Shown here: positions 53,606 to 63,247 of the stretch, piece by piece | Layout: every line of letters begins with the position of its first letter | How positions within the stretch are numbered: the stretch's first letter is position 1 | Source of the DNA: Terribacillus saccharophilus | Lineage (GTDB): Bacteria > Bacillota > Bacilli > Bacillales > Amphibacillaceae | Direction of reading: 5' to 3' | Length of the DNA stretch: 64,000 nucleotides | Assembly: GCF_002272745.1 (NCBI RefSeq) | Contig: NZ_NPBD01000007.1 | Coordinates: 124,001 to 188,000 of the forward strand | The notes under the pieces: generated by a model | Told to the model about the DNA's origin: nothing | The model's input: the letters and a program-made list of their open reading frames with translations, nothing else | Databases searched by the model: none | Position numbers and translations under genes: made by a program

Positions 53606-55351
53606 ATGAGCATTAGGACTCGGTTATTCATCATGTTGCTCTTATTAATCATTTTGCCTTATTTTCTCTTTGTAATTTTTATTTATGAGAATAGCAAATC
53701 GAGTATCGAGGAGCGGGATTTGGCAAGAAGCCGAGAGGAGCTAAACGAGAGCAGAGCGGATTTGGAGCAGTACGCAGAAGAGATGGTCCGGCTACCTTAC
53801 AGCTTGTTCAATATGCCGGAGGTGCAGCAGGTACTGAAGAATGGCATGCTGGCGGAAACGACAGAACATGTGCGGGCATTTGAAAATAGTGTGGAGACTT
53901 ACGCGGCAACTCGGCCGGATATCCGGCAGCTGCGATTTTATTTTCAACAAGATCAGCAGTCACTGACTGTTTACCAATCAAATGTCAGTGCTCCAAAGCC
54001 TGCTCCGGATTATCTGGAGCATTTGCCATTCGGGGAGATGAACAAGTTAAAGGAATCCTACATGCTGGAAACCCCGCATGAGCTGGTGAATGAAGACAAG
54101 GTGGCAATCGTTCCGGAATCAGACAACACAGTCGTGCTGCCGATCCACCATAGAATAACGGATGTCCTGAGCGGGAAATTTCTTGGTTTCCTGACGACCG
54201 ATATAGAGGTATCATCTTTTTCGCGCCTGCTTGAGGCTGTCACAAGAGAAGCGGGGACTCAGGTGTTGCTTGTGAATGGAAATGAAGAGATCGTCTACAG
54301 CAAGGATTTGAAACAGATAGGCAATATTATGGACGAGTCTCAATTATCGGAGGAGGGGGAGAATATTGTCCTTCGGGAGGAACTGGGTGAACCTTTAGGA
54401 GACTGGCAACTGATCAAGGTTACATCAAAGGATGAGTTGTTCCGTGATGCGAGGGAGACTGCCTGGACGAATATTGTGTTAGGTATTGGCGTTGTGCTTT
54501 TAGGGACTGTACTGGTCCTCGTCGTTTCGCGTGTGTTTACAAAACCGATTATTACATTAAGTGAGCAGGTGCGATCCATAGAGGGCGGCCAGATGAACGT
54601 TCAGCTTAAAACAGAACGGAAGGATGAAATTGGACATCTGGCTGCGCATATGCAGGAGATGCTGAATCGAATTGATTCTCATATCGCGCGTGAATATAAG
54701 CTTGAGCTAGAGGCGAGAGAGAGTCAGCTTAGAATGCTCAAATCACAGGTGAACCCACATTTTCTCTTTAATGCATTGCAATCCATCGGAGCTGTTGCAC
54801 TGCGGTCAGGTGACCGGGAGGTGTACAAGCTGCTCGTATCCTTATCCAAAATGATGCGGTATGCATTGCAGGCCGATCAGCTCGTACCGGTGCGGGAGGA
54901 GCTTGGCTACATCGACTCCTATATTATGCTTCAAAAGGAACGTTTCGGAGCAGATTTACCAATCACTATTAAAGTGGAGAAAAGCATACAGGAATACAGG
55001 ATACCGAGCATGCTGCTGCAGCCGCTTGTTGAAAATTATTTTAAGCATAGCTATGAAACTATGCGAGATAAAAGCAGCTTTATCCTAAATGGAATGGAAA
55101 GAGACGGATTGCTGGTATTCAGCGCGACTAGCTACGGTGCAACAGTAAGTGCTGAAGAGATTCGGCTGCTGCGGGAGGGAGTTGCTGGCGGAACAGGTCT
55201 GCAAAATATCGCGGAGCGTCTGCATCTACATCATGGTGATAAGGCAGCGTTTCAACTTGATAATTTAGACGGAAAAGGGTTTGGGGTCACGATTTGTATT
55301 CCGGTAGAGGAGCAGGGAGGTCAGAAGTATGAAGGCGTTACTCGTGGATGA
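53606..55351 (+). CDS. YesM-type sensor histidine kinase
   Basis: 581 residues from ATG 53606 (GGAAGGAAGGG upstream; earlier in-phase starts lack a site). Membrane segments near 9-28 and 295-315 bracket a double-Cache-like extracellular domain. HAMP follows (RVFTKPIITLSEQVRSIEGG), then the His_kinase domain with H385 in SQVNPHFLFNALQSIG and the ATPase region with LLQPLVENYFKHS. These kinases sense carbohydrates, often through a solute-binding protein. The response regulator and such a protein follow. Confidence 0.92.
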   Translation: MSIRTRLFIMLLLLIILPYFLFVIFIYENSKSSIEERDLARSREELNESRADLEQYAEEMVRLPYSLFNMPEVQQVLKNGMLAETTEHVRAFENSVETYAATRPDIRQLRFYFQQDQQSLTVYQSNVSAPKPAPDYLEHLPFGEMNKLKESYMLETPHELVNEDKVAIVPESDNTVVLPIHHRITDVLSGKFLGFLTTDIEVSSFSRLLEAVTREAGTQVLLVNGNEEIVYSKDLKQIGNIMDESQLSEEGENIVLREELGEPLGDWQLIKVTSKDELFRDARETAWTNIVLGIGVVLLGTVLVLVVSRVFTKPIITLSEQVRSIEGGQMNVQLKTERKDEIGHLAAHMQEMLNRIDSHIAREYKLELEARESQLRMLKSQVNPHFLFNALQSIGAVALRSGDREVYKLLVSLSKMMRYALQADQLVPVREELGYIDSYIMLQKERFGADLPITIKVEKSIQEYRIPSMLLQPLVENYFKHSYETMRDKSSFILNGMERDGLLVFSATSYGATVSAEEIRLLREGVAGGTGLQNIAERLHLHHGDKAAFQLDNLDGKGFGVTICIPVEEQGGQKYEGVTRG

Positions 55352-56495
55352 CGAAAGAAATGGGCGTGAGGTGCTGCGTACGCTTGGTGAGTGGGAACAG
55401 AATGGAATAACTGTTCTACTAGAGGCGAGTGACGGGAAAGAGGCGCTTGAGCTGATTGCATCGGAGCAGCCGGACATCATTTTCACTGACATCAAGATGC
55501 CGCGTATGAACGGAATCGAACTGATGGAGCAGCTGCATGCTGCTGAATTCCGAGGAAAATGCATCCTTGTAACGGGTTATGATGACTACCAGTTCATGCG
55601 GAAGGCTATTCAGTTCAACAGCTTTGATTATTTGCTGAAGCCAATCGATCCGGAGGCTTTTACAAAGGTGTTGGAGAACGTGACGCAAGCCATCATCGCG
55701 GACAAGCAGTCTTTGGAAAACGAAGCGGAGGTTCTGGGGGATGCCAGGCGACTTCTTCTCGAACAGCAAGTATCAGCATTATGTACTGGGGAACTGAACG
55801 ATTTCTCCATCTTACAGGAAATTTTGCCGCAGAAAGAAAAGATCGATATTACATTGCTGTCTTTTTATCATATGCATCAGCCAGCCCCAATACTGGATAC
55901 CTTAAGGCATGAGCTGCATCGATATGCAATTGGTGATGTATTCCGTTTCCGGCAGGAGGAGAACATATACATCGTTCTGTCTGCAGCTGACCATTGGCTA
56001 CAGATAGAGAATTGGCTGCGTCAGCATTTGGATTTACCAGTGCGGCTTGTCCAAAAAACGCTGCATGCTCTGGAAGAGATCTCTACCGTATTCGAGCATC
56101 TTACAGTGGAGCTAGCGGAGCATCGTTATCGCACAATCAAAAGACTTGAAGAGCTGGAAAGTGAACAGCGCGGCCAGGACATTGTCGCTTATGTGCAGAG
56201 CTACTATATGGAGGATGTGAGCCTGGAGCGATTATCAAAGCTCTTTTTCCTGTCAAAAGAGCATATCTCCCGTAAATTCAAGCAAGAGACAGGATTGACA
56301 TTATCCCAATATGTAACAGATTGCCGTATGAAGCAGGCGAAGCAATGGTTAGATAAAACTAACAAAACCATGTATGACATAGCCCGGCTGCTTGGTTATC
56401 AAGATGAAGTGTATTTCTCTAAGCTATTCAAAAAGGAGATTGGGTTAACGCCTACTGCATATAGAACTCAGCGTAATGAGCGGGGGGCGCGGTAA
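55329..56495 (+). CDS. YesN-type response regulator, AraC output
   Basis: 388 residues. Receiver with phosphoacceptor D in IIFTDIKMPRMNG near residue 55 and K in FDYLLKPID near 106. The C-terminal AraC domain has two helix-turn-helix units (LERLSKLFFLSKEHISRKFK; MYDIARLLGYQDEVYFSKLF). Overlaps the kinase end by 23 bases with GGGAGGT inside it. Likely activates the levan genes downstream. Confidence 0.93.
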   Translation: MKALLVDDERNGREVLRTLGEWEQNGITVLLEASDGKEALELIASEQPDIIFTDIKMPRMNGIELMEQLHAAEFRGKCILVTGYDDYQFMRKAIQFNSFDYLLKPIDPEAFTKVLENVTQAIIADKQSLENEAEVLGDARRLLLEQQVSALCTGELNDFSILQEILPQKEKIDITLLSFYHMHQPAPILDTLRHELHRYAIGDVFRFRQEENIYIVLSAADHWLQIENWLRQHLDLPVRLVQKTLHALEEISTVFEHLTVELAEHRYRTIKRLEELESEQRGQDIVAYVQSYYMEDVSLERLSKLFFLSKEHISRKFKQETGLTLSQYVTDCRMKQAKQWLDKTNKTMYDIARLLGYQDEVYFSKLFKKEIGLTPTAYRTQRNERGAR

Positions 56496-56500
56496 TTATC

Positions 56501-57766
56501 ATGAGGAAGAAACTGTTCTATGGTCTTTTTACAGTCCTTTTGCTATTGCTTTCCGCCAGCAGTATGCCGCCGGAAAAAGAGAAGAAGCAAGCAGAGAAAA
56601 CGGTCAGCCTTACAATTCGTAATCCAAAGGTGGAGGTTGCTGCCGAGTTTGTGGACATGGTTAGCATATATGAAAAGACACATCCGCATGTTCGCATCCA
56701 AGTAGAAACTGTTGGTGGTATTTCAGATGATTTCTCTGATCTGAAAACACAAATGGCAGTAGGGGAAGGTCCTGATATCTTCACCAATGTCGGCTATACT
56801 GCTACAGAAGAGTGGATTCGTTACTTGGAGGATCTGAGCGAGGAATCGTGGGTAGCTGATGCTCGCGATGGTACACTCGATCCCATTACCGAAGATGGGA
56901 AGGTGTATGGTATGCCGATGAATATCGAAGGGTTTGGCATTATTTATAATAAGGCGTTATTCCAAAAAGCGGGTATCAACGAGCTTCCTGATACGTATAC
57001 AGAGCTGGAGAAAGCGGCGTCTCAGCTCGAAAAAGCGGGTGTGACACCTTTTGCGAATGGCTATTACGAGGAATGGAAGCTGGGGCATCATTTAACAAGT
57101 TTAGCTTTCTCTGAGCAATCTGATCCCGAAGCGTTCATGTTGGACCTGGCAGAAGGTAAGGCGAGCTTTACGGATAATAATAGCTTTCAGAACATGCTGC
57201 GATTTCTGGATCTGACACTTGCTTACGGAAAACCGCATGCTGCAACAACAGATTATTACGCTGAGATGGAAGCGTTCCAAAAAGGAGAGGCAGCCATGAT
57301 TGTGCAGGGGAATTGGGTCGAGCCGCTGTTGGCAAAACAAGCTCCGGATTTGGATGCAGGAATGTTTCCGATACCACTTGATGACGGAGGAGATGCGCAG
57401 CTAGTCACGGGTGTGCCGAGTTATTGGGTCGTCAACAAGCAATCCGGGGCAGCTGAAAAACGGGAGGCAAAGCGTTTCCTGAATTGGATGGCAGAATCGC
57501 CAGTAGGGCAAGCATATCAAACAGAGCAGCTTCGCTTCATCTCCGCCTTCCGTTCTGTTCAGCCGCCCGAAACAAACCTGAGTGGAGATGCTTGGGTACA
57601 ATATAAACAACAAAATCGCCGTAACTTCAACTGGTCCTCCTACCCACCGCCAATGAAGGATGCTTTTGGCCGAATCCTGAAACAATACGTAAATGAAGAG
57701 ATGTCCAAGCAGGATACATTGCAGGACTTGGATCATGCGTGGCAGCAAAATAGTTCATCTCACTAG
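56501..57766 (+). CDS. Family 1 extracellular solute-binding protein without lipobox Cys
   Basis: 421 residues. Signal-like start MRKKLFYGLFTVLLLLLSAS followed by SMPPEKE: the place of the lipobox Cys holds Ser, so it cannot be a lipoprotein in the usual way. The rest is a sugar-binding SBP_bac_1 protein (GEGPDIFTNVGYTATEEW; KVYGMPMNIEGFGIIYNKAL; FQKGEAAMIVQGNWVEPLLA). No ABC permease genes are nearby. With YesMN-like genes upstream it probably presents a fructo-oligosaccharide to the kinase rather than importing it. Confidence 0.85.
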   Translation: MRKKLFYGLFTVLLLLLSASSMPPEKEKKQAEKTVSLTIRNPKVEVAAEFVDMVSIYEKTHPHVRIQVETVGGISDDFSDLKTQMAVGEGPDIFTNVGYTATEEWIRYLEDLSEESWVADARDGTLDPITEDGKVYGMPMNIEGFGIIYNKALFQKAGINELPDTYTELEKAASQLEKAGVTPFANGYYEEWKLGHHLTSLAFSEQSDPEAFMLDLAEGKASFTDNNSFQNMLRFLDLTLAYGKPHAATTDYYAEMEAFQKGEAAMIVQGNWVEPLLAKQAPDLDAGMFPIPLDDGGDAQLVTGVPSYWVVNKQSGAAEKREAKRFLNWMAESPVGQAYQTEQLRFISAFRSVQPPETNLSGDAWVQYKQQNRRNFNWSSYPPPMKDAFGRILKQYVNEEMSKQDTLQDLDHAWQQNSSSH

Positions 57767-57771
57767 TGTAG

Positions 57772-57800
57772 AAGTCCCTCTATTAGGAGGGACTTTTTGT
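57772..57800 (+). terminator. Terminator after the solute-binding protein gene
   Basis: AAGTCCCTC/GAGGGACTT stem and T-run, separating sensing genes from sacB. Confidence 0.85.
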
Positions 57801-57942
57801 GTGGATATCAATTTTAGACAAAAAGAAGATCAAGATAAGCCATCCCTGTTTTTGTTTTCCTATCCTATACTGAGCTCGTAAGGCAGGTTTGCCAAGACTT
57901 GTCATACACGGGATTAGCAATCATACATAGGAGGAATACGGG

Positions 57943-59412
57943 ATGAAATTTCGGAAACGGGCGTTAAAAGCAAGTGTCGTTTCACTGAGTGCAGCGTTGG
58001 TGCTGGGAAGCAGTCTGACAGTGGCTTCGGCAAACAATGAGGGTGGAAATGTGAAGCCGTACAAGGATTCATATGGCACATCACAGATCACACGTCAAGA
58101 CATGAAGGAAATGATCGGGCAGCACGGGGACGAACGGTATACCGTTCCTAGCTTTGATGCTTCTTCAATTAAGAATATTAAATCAGCTACAAAGATTGAT
58201 GAAAATGGTAATGAAGTCAAAATGGATGTATGGGACACATGGCCGCTCCAAAACCCGGACGGTACAGTGGCAGATTACAATGGATACCAAATTGTTTTTG
58301 GGCTAGCTGGTGATCCAAAAGACGCAAGTGATACCTTCATCTATATGTTCTATAAAAAGTCAGGCGATGATTCTGTTGATGCATGGAAAAATGCCGGTCG
58401 TGTATTTGATGATAATGATAAATTCAATGGCGACAAGATTCTGGCTGGTCAGCAAGAGGAATGGTCTGGTTCGGCTGCCTTCATCGACGGAGAAATCCGA
58501 TTGTTCTATACAAACCGCGGCGGCTTTGATGAAAGCCAAGGTATTTTCGGTAAACAAACATTGACGACTGCACAAGTGAACGTCTCTGAAAAGGATGCAA
58601 GCAGCTTGCGGGTTGACGGCGTAGAGGATTATAAGTCCATTTATGACGGCGGTAACGGGAAGACATATGAAAATGTGAATAAAGCCTTTGAGGATCGTAA
58701 TTTCGCGAACAATCACACACTGCGTGATCCGCATTACATTGAAGATAAAGGTAAGAAGTACTTAGTATTCGAAGCAAATACTGGTACTGAATATGGCTAC
58801 TCTGGCGAAAATTCTCTCTATAATCGTGCTTACTACGGCAATGGTATGAAGTTCTTCCGAGATGAATTCAAGCAGCTGCAAAACAGTGATAAGAAGTCTA
58901 CGGCGGAGCTTGCTAACGGTGCAATTGGTATTGTGGAAATCAATGATGATTACACATTGAAAAAAGAAATGAAGCCGCTTGTTGTTTCCAATACAGTTAC
59001 AGATGAGATCGAGCGTCCGAACATCTTCAAGAAAGATGGCAAGTTCTACTTGTTCACAAGTACGCGTGGTGCCAAAATGACTATCGATGGCATTGATGAT
59101 GAAGACATCTATATGCTTGGATACGTATCTGGCAGCTTAACCGGTCCATATAAGCCAATGAACAAATCAGGTATTGTCCTTCATCAGGACTTAGATCCAA
59201 ATGATTTGACTTGGACGTATGCACATTATGTGATTCCGCAAAAAGAAACGGATGACTTCGTCGTAACTAGCTATATGACGAACCGAGGTTTCTTCCAGGA
59301 TCATAAGTCTACATTCGCACCTTCATTCCTGCTAGATATCGACGGTAAACGCTCTTCCGTAGTTGAAGATGGTATCTTGGAGCAAGGTCAAATCACGTAC
59401 GATGAGGAATAA
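57943..59412 (+). CDS. sacB: Levansucrase (GH68)
   Basis: 489 residues. Signal peptide cleaved near A30 (SSLTVASA). GH68 catalytic triad: nucleophile D98 in VWDTWPLQNP, stabiliser D262 in LRDPHY, acid/base E357 in DEIERPNIF; sucrose-site motifs EEWSGSA and FTSTRG also present. It makes levan from sucrose outside the cell. AGGAGG precedes the ATG. I see no SacY-type antiterminator target in the short leader, unlike Bacillus subtilis, so control by the upstream two-component system is likely. Confidence 0.95.
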   Translation: MKFRKRALKASVVSLSAALVLGSSLTVASANNEGGNVKPYKDSYGTSQITRQDMKEMIGQHGDERYTVPSFDASSIKNIKSATKIDENGNEVKMDVWDTWPLQNPDGTVADYNGYQIVFGLAGDPKDASDTFIYMFYKKSGDDSVDAWKNAGRVFDDNDKFNGDKILAGQQEEWSGSAAFIDGEIRLFYTNRGGFDESQGIFGKQTLTTAQVNVSEKDASSLRVDGVEDYKSIYDGGNGKTYENVNKAFEDRNFANNHTLRDPHYIEDKGKKYLVFEANTGTEYGYSGENSLYNRAYYGNGMKFFRDEFKQLQNSDKKSTAELANGAIGIVEINDDYTLKKEMKPLVVSNTVTDEIERPNIFKKDGKFYLFTSTRGAKMTIDGIDDEDIYMLGYVSGSLTGPYKPMNKSGIVLHQDLDPNDLTWTYAHYVIPQKETDDFVVTSYMTNRGFFQDHKSTFAPSFLLDIDGKRSSVVEDGILEQGQITYDEE

Positions 59413-59423
59413 ATCATAATCAG

Positions 59424-59457
59424 AAAAGGAAATGTCAGCATGATGGCATTTCCTTTT
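59424..59457 (+). terminator. Terminator between sacB and levB
   Basis: AAAAGGAAATG/CATTTCCTTTT stem; likely lets some transcripts read through into levB. Confidence 0.7.
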
Positions 59458-59492
59458 CATTCATTTCTAAATAAAAGTGTGGTGACGATACG

Positions 59493-61055
59493 TTGAATAG
59501 ATTTAGAAAGAGGTGGACGATGCTTGGTGTGATGATTTTGCTCGTTGTGGCGGTGATTGCAGTTTTTGTGCTAATGAACGAGAAAAAGACTGAAAAACAA
59601 AACCCCGGGAAGGCGCAAACTATCTCTTATCGACCTGATTTTCATTTCAGTTCACCTGACAAATGGAAGAATGATCCGCAGCAGCCGATTTATTATCAAG
59701 GCAAATACCACTATTATTATCTCTACAACAAGAACTACCCCGATGGCAATGGCACTGAATGGAGGCACGCAACTTCAGAGGATCTAATCCATTGGGAGGA
59801 TCATGGAGTCGCAATTCCGAAATATACGACAGATAACGGTGATCCGTGGACGGGGTCTGTCGTGCACGATAAGAACAATACAGCCGGGTTTGGTGAGGAT
59901 GCACTTATTGCGATTGTTACGCAGCCGACGGGAGAATCAGGACAGCAGGAACAGTATCTCTGGTACAGCACAGATGGAGGGAATACCTTCAAGCAGGAAA
60001 GTGAGGATCCGGTACTTGCAAACCCTGGTACACAGGATTTTCGTGATCCAAAAGTGATATGGAATGAAGAAAAGAATAATTGGATTATGCTTCTGGCTGA
60101 AGGAGATAAAATTGGATTTTATGAATCTGCTGACTTGAAAGCCTGGACATTCACTGGAGATTTTCAAACAGAAGGAATTGGCGTACTCGAATGTCCGGAT
60201 CTATTCCAGTTGCGCGCACCAGATGGTACGGTTAAATATGTACTTGGTATGAGTGCGAATGGAGAGGGGAAAGGTGAACCGAAAACCTACGCCTACTGGA
60301 CTGGAGACTTTGACGGTGCAGCTTTTACGCCGGATGAAGATAATCCAAAATGGCTTGATTACGGTTTTGACTGGTATGGCGGAGTCACCTTTGAAGACGG
60401 ACCATCAGAGGATAAGCAAGCGAAGCGGTATGCACTTGCTTGGATGAATAACTGGTCATATGCTGATCAAACACCTTCGATGAAATATGATGGATTCAAT
60501 GGTACAGACTCCATTGTCAGGGAGATTACGTTGCAGCAAGATCAGGATGGTTATTATCTTGCTTCCCAGCCGATTGCTGCGCTGGATCAGCTTTTTCAAT
60601 CCACGGACACAGTTGAGAATATAGGGCTTCAAAATGAAACGCAAACCTTGGATATCTCAGCGGAGACATATCGATTGGATGCTGACATTTCGTGGACAGA
60701 AACTCCAAACGTCGGGTTACGCCTGAGGGAATCGAAAGATCACTCCCGACATCTGGATGTGGGGATCGCCGTTGATGGGGCATATTCCTATGTGAATAGA
60801 AGGCACATTTCTAATCCGGATCAAGAAGGATCCTATCAGGAAAGCAAAGCACCATTTGATGCTGAAAAGAAGCAGGCGCATCTAAAAATTCTCGTAGATA
60901 AAACAAGTGTAGAAGTGTTTGTTGATGATGGGGAAGCTGTGCACAGTAATGTGGTATTTTCGCTTCCGCAAGATCAAGCGATTAGCTTATTTGCAGAAGA
61001 GGGCAGTGCTAAATTTGATAATATTTCTATAAAGAGATTAAACGAAACACAATAA
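59493..61055 (+). CDS. levB: Endolevanase (GH32), membrane-anchored
   Basis: 520 residues. N-terminal membrane segment (MLGVMILLVVAVIAVFVLMN) acts as anchor or signal. GH32 motifs: nucleophile D61 in KWKNDPQQP, DPWTGSVV, FRDPK, and acid/base E in LECPDLF near 233; C-terminal beta-sandwich domain. The sacB-levB order is as in Bacillus subtilis, where LevB cuts levan into fructo-oligosaccharides. The start is TTG 59493 with GGTGACG upstream. Confidence 0.93.
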   Translation: MNRFRKRWTMLGVMILLVVAVIAVFVLMNEKKTEKQNPGKAQTISYRPDFHFSSPDKWKNDPQQPIYYQGKYHYYYLYNKNYPDGNGTEWRHATSEDLIHWEDHGVAIPKYTTDNGDPWTGSVVHDKNNTAGFGEDALIAIVTQPTGESGQQEQYLWYSTDGGNTFKQESEDPVLANPGTQDFRDPKVIWNEEKNNWIMLLAEGDKIGFYESADLKAWTFTGDFQTEGIGVLECPDLFQLRAPDGTVKYVLGMSANGEGKGEPKTYAYWTGDFDGAAFTPDEDNPKWLDYGFDWYGGVTFEDGPSEDKQAKRYALAWMNNWSYADQTPSMKYDGFNGTDSIVREITLQQDQDGYYLASQPIAALDQLFQSTDTVENIGLQNETQTLDISAETYRLDADISWTETPNVGLRLRESKDHSRHLDVGIAVDGAYSYVNRRHISNPDQEGSYQESKAPFDAEKKQAHLKILVDKTSVEVFVDDGEAVHSNVVFSLPQDQAISLFAEEGSAKFDNISIKRLNETQ

Positions 61056-61064
61056 TAATTTTTG

Positions 61065-61090
61065 AAAAGGCCTTTTACAGGCCTTTTTTA
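61065..61090 (+). terminator. Terminator after levB
   Basis: AAAAGGCCT/AGGCCTTTT stem and T-run. Confidence 0.85.
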
Positions 61091-61266
61091 TATTATGCAA
61101 AATATCTTTTGTTATTTATATTTCTGTGTGAGGTTATTTTACATCTTGTGTAAGCAATTATCTTCGAGTTATAATGATTATTGTTTATTAAATATTTATG
61201 ATAATGTATGGAAAGCAGTACATACTACAGATGATTTGTAAGAATCGTTACATAAGGGGGATTTAC

Positions 61267-62490
61267 ATGGCATCAAATGAAAAAGATTCAAAGCAGCAGC
61301 AGTCTTCTTCCAAAGGAAAATGGGGTGTCCTGTTAGGAGCTGCCTTCTTGATGGGCTCATCGGCAATCGGCCCAGGGTTCCTGACACAGACAGCTGTCTT
61401 CACTGAGCAATTATTAGCCAGCTTCGGCTTTGTTATTCTTATGAGCATCATTTTGGATATTGGGGTGCAGTTGAATATATGGCGGATTATCGCTGTTTCT
61501 AGAATGCGTGGTCAGGATATTGCGAATAAAGTATTGCCAGGTCTCGGTTACTTCCTTGCTTTTGCTGTAGCATTAGGCGGACTAGCATTTAATATCGGAA
61601 ACGTCGGCGGAGCAGGACTAGGTTTGAATGTTATCTTTGGTTTGGACGCTCGAATTGGTGCTATTATAACTGGTATTATTGCAATTGGTATTTTCCTTTC
61701 CAAAGAAGCGGGAGCCGCAATGGATCAGATTGCCCGTATTCTTGGAGTCGTAATGATTGTTTTGACTTTGTACGTGGCGTTCCAAAGTGATCCGCCTGTC
61801 GGAGAGGCAATAACACGTACGTTTGCACCGACAGAACTTGATGTATTCGCCATTATCACACTTGTAGGTGGTACAGTCGGTGGTTATATCACATTTGCTG
61901 GTGGTCACCGACTGTTGGATGCAGGTATTTCCGGGAAAGAAAACCTGCATCATGTGACGAGGAGTTCGGTTACAGGTATTTTAATTGCTTCGATTATGCG
62001 GATATTCCTGTTCCTAGCTGTATTGGGTGTGGTAGTGACAGGTGTGAAATTGGATGCATCTAATCCTGCGGCCACAGTTTTCCTGGAAGCCGCTGGAACA
62101 ATTGGATATAAGATGTTCGGTCTTATTTTATGGGCTGCTGGTATTACGTCTGTAATTGGTGCTGCATATACATCTGTTTCTTTCTTGAAGACATTATCAA
62201 AGCGTGTAGAGCGTCATCAGAAACTTGTGACAATTGGATTTATCATCATTTCAACGATTATCATGGTTTTAATAGGGCAGCCAGCAACATTGCTTGTCAT
62301 TGCAGGTGCAGTGAACGGTTTAATTTTGCCGATTGGTTTAGGTGTACTATTAATTGCAGCCTATAAGAAATCAATCGTTGGGGATTATAAGCACCCATTG
62401 TGGCTCACAATCTTTGGTGCGATTGTGTTTATCGCAACGGCCTACTTGGCAATTGTTACGCTGATTGATAAAGTGCCGCAGTTGTTCTAA
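61267..62490 (+). CDS. NRAMP-like transporter (YcsG-like)
   Basis: 407 residues and about eleven membrane segments. Starts ATG 61267 with AAGGGGGA upstream. GSSAIGPGFLTQTAVF matches the first NRAMP segment but has PGFLTQ where metal transporters have DPGN, and the M-P-H motif of segment six is replaced (GGTVGGYITFAGGH). It is therefore the YcsG-type branch linked to 5-oxoprolinase genes and may carry an organic substrate or magnesium-like ion rather than manganese or iron. Confidence 0.88.
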   Translation: MASNEKDSKQQQSSSKGKWGVLLGAAFLMGSSAIGPGFLTQTAVFTEQLLASFGFVILMSIILDIGVQLNIWRIIAVSRMRGQDIANKVLPGLGYFLAFAVALGGLAFNIGNVGGAGLGLNVIFGLDARIGAIITGIIAIGIFLSKEAGAAMDQIARILGVVMIVLTLYVAFQSDPPVGEAITRTFAPTELDVFAIITLVGGTVGGYITFAGGHRLLDAGISGKENLHHVTRSSVTGILIASIMRIFLFLAVLGVVVTGVKLDASNPAATVFLEAAGTIGYKMFGLILWAAGITSVIGAAYTSVSFLKTLSKRVERHQKLVTIGFIIISTIIMVLIGQPATLLVIAGAVNGLILPIGLGVLLIAAYKKSIVGDYKHPLWLTIFGAIVFIATAYLAIVTLIDKVPQLF

Positions 62491-62511
62491 ATCGAGAAGG
62501 AGGTCCTAAAA

Positions 62512-63234
62512 ATGAAGCTTACCTATCATCCGCTAGGAGATACGGGCATTCAGCTCGTTTTCGGACAGACGATCTCAGAGGAAACAAATCAGAAAATCCG
62601 GTTGTTCGCGGAGCTGCTTAAGGCGGAGCAAATCGAAGGCATTATTGAATGGGTACCAGCTTATACGACTTTATCCATTTTTTATCGTCCTGATAAGATC
62701 CGCTATCAAGCGCTATTGGAACAACTGGAGCGTCTATATGAGAATATCCAAGGAGGAGTGGCAGATGCTGCTTCTCTTGTTTATGAAATTCCTACCTATT
62801 ATGGTGGGGAGACAGGTCCTGATTTGAATTTCGTTGCGGATCATAACGGTCTGTCAGTCGATGATGTCATTCGCATCCATTCCAGTCAGGATTATTTGAT
62901 TTATATGATGGGATTTGTACCAGGTTTTCCGTATCTGGGTGGCATGTCAGAAGAAATTGCGACACCGCGCCGTCGGGATCCTCGCCCGAAAATTGCGGCG
63001 GGTTCTGTTGGGATTGCAGGATCACAAACAGGTGTATATCCGCTCGAAACTCCCGGAGGCTGGCAGCTCATTGGTCAGACCCCAGTGAAATTATATGATC
63101 CAGAACGTGAACAGCCGATTCTCTTAACTTCTGGTCATTATTTGCGGTTTGTTCCGATTTCGAAAAATGAATACGACTCGATTGCCGAAGCGGTTCGTCT
63201 TGGGGAATATAAGATTAACAGTAAGAGAAAGTAA
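62512..63234 (+). CDS. pxpB: 5-oxoprolinase subunit B (KipI family)
   Basis: 240 residues. GFVPGFPYLGGM near residue 140 and GSVGIAGSQTGVYPLETPGG near 175 are the PxpB/KipI hallmarks. With PxpA and PxpC it hydrolyses 5-oxoproline to glutamate using ATP. In Bacillus subtilis the homologue KipI inhibits the sporulation kinase KinA. AAGGAGG precedes the ATG; followed 13 bases later by pxpA. Confidence 0.93.
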   Translation: MKLTYHPLGDTGIQLVFGQTISEETNQKIRLFAELLKAEQIEGIIEWVPAYTTLSIFYRPDKIRYQALLEQLERLYENIQGGVADAASLVYEIPTYYGGETGPDLNFVADHNGLSVDDVIRIHSSQDYLIYMMGFVPGFPYLGGMSEEIATPRRRDPRPKIAAGSVGIAGSQTGVYPLETPGGWQLIGQTPVKLYDPEREQPILLTSGHYLRFVPISKNEYDSIAEAVRLGEYKINSKRK

Positions 63235-63247
63235 GGAGGGGACTGGT

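Noticed and set aside
58360..58777. Minus-strand frames within sacB
   Set aside because: Antisense shadows of a clear GH68 gene.
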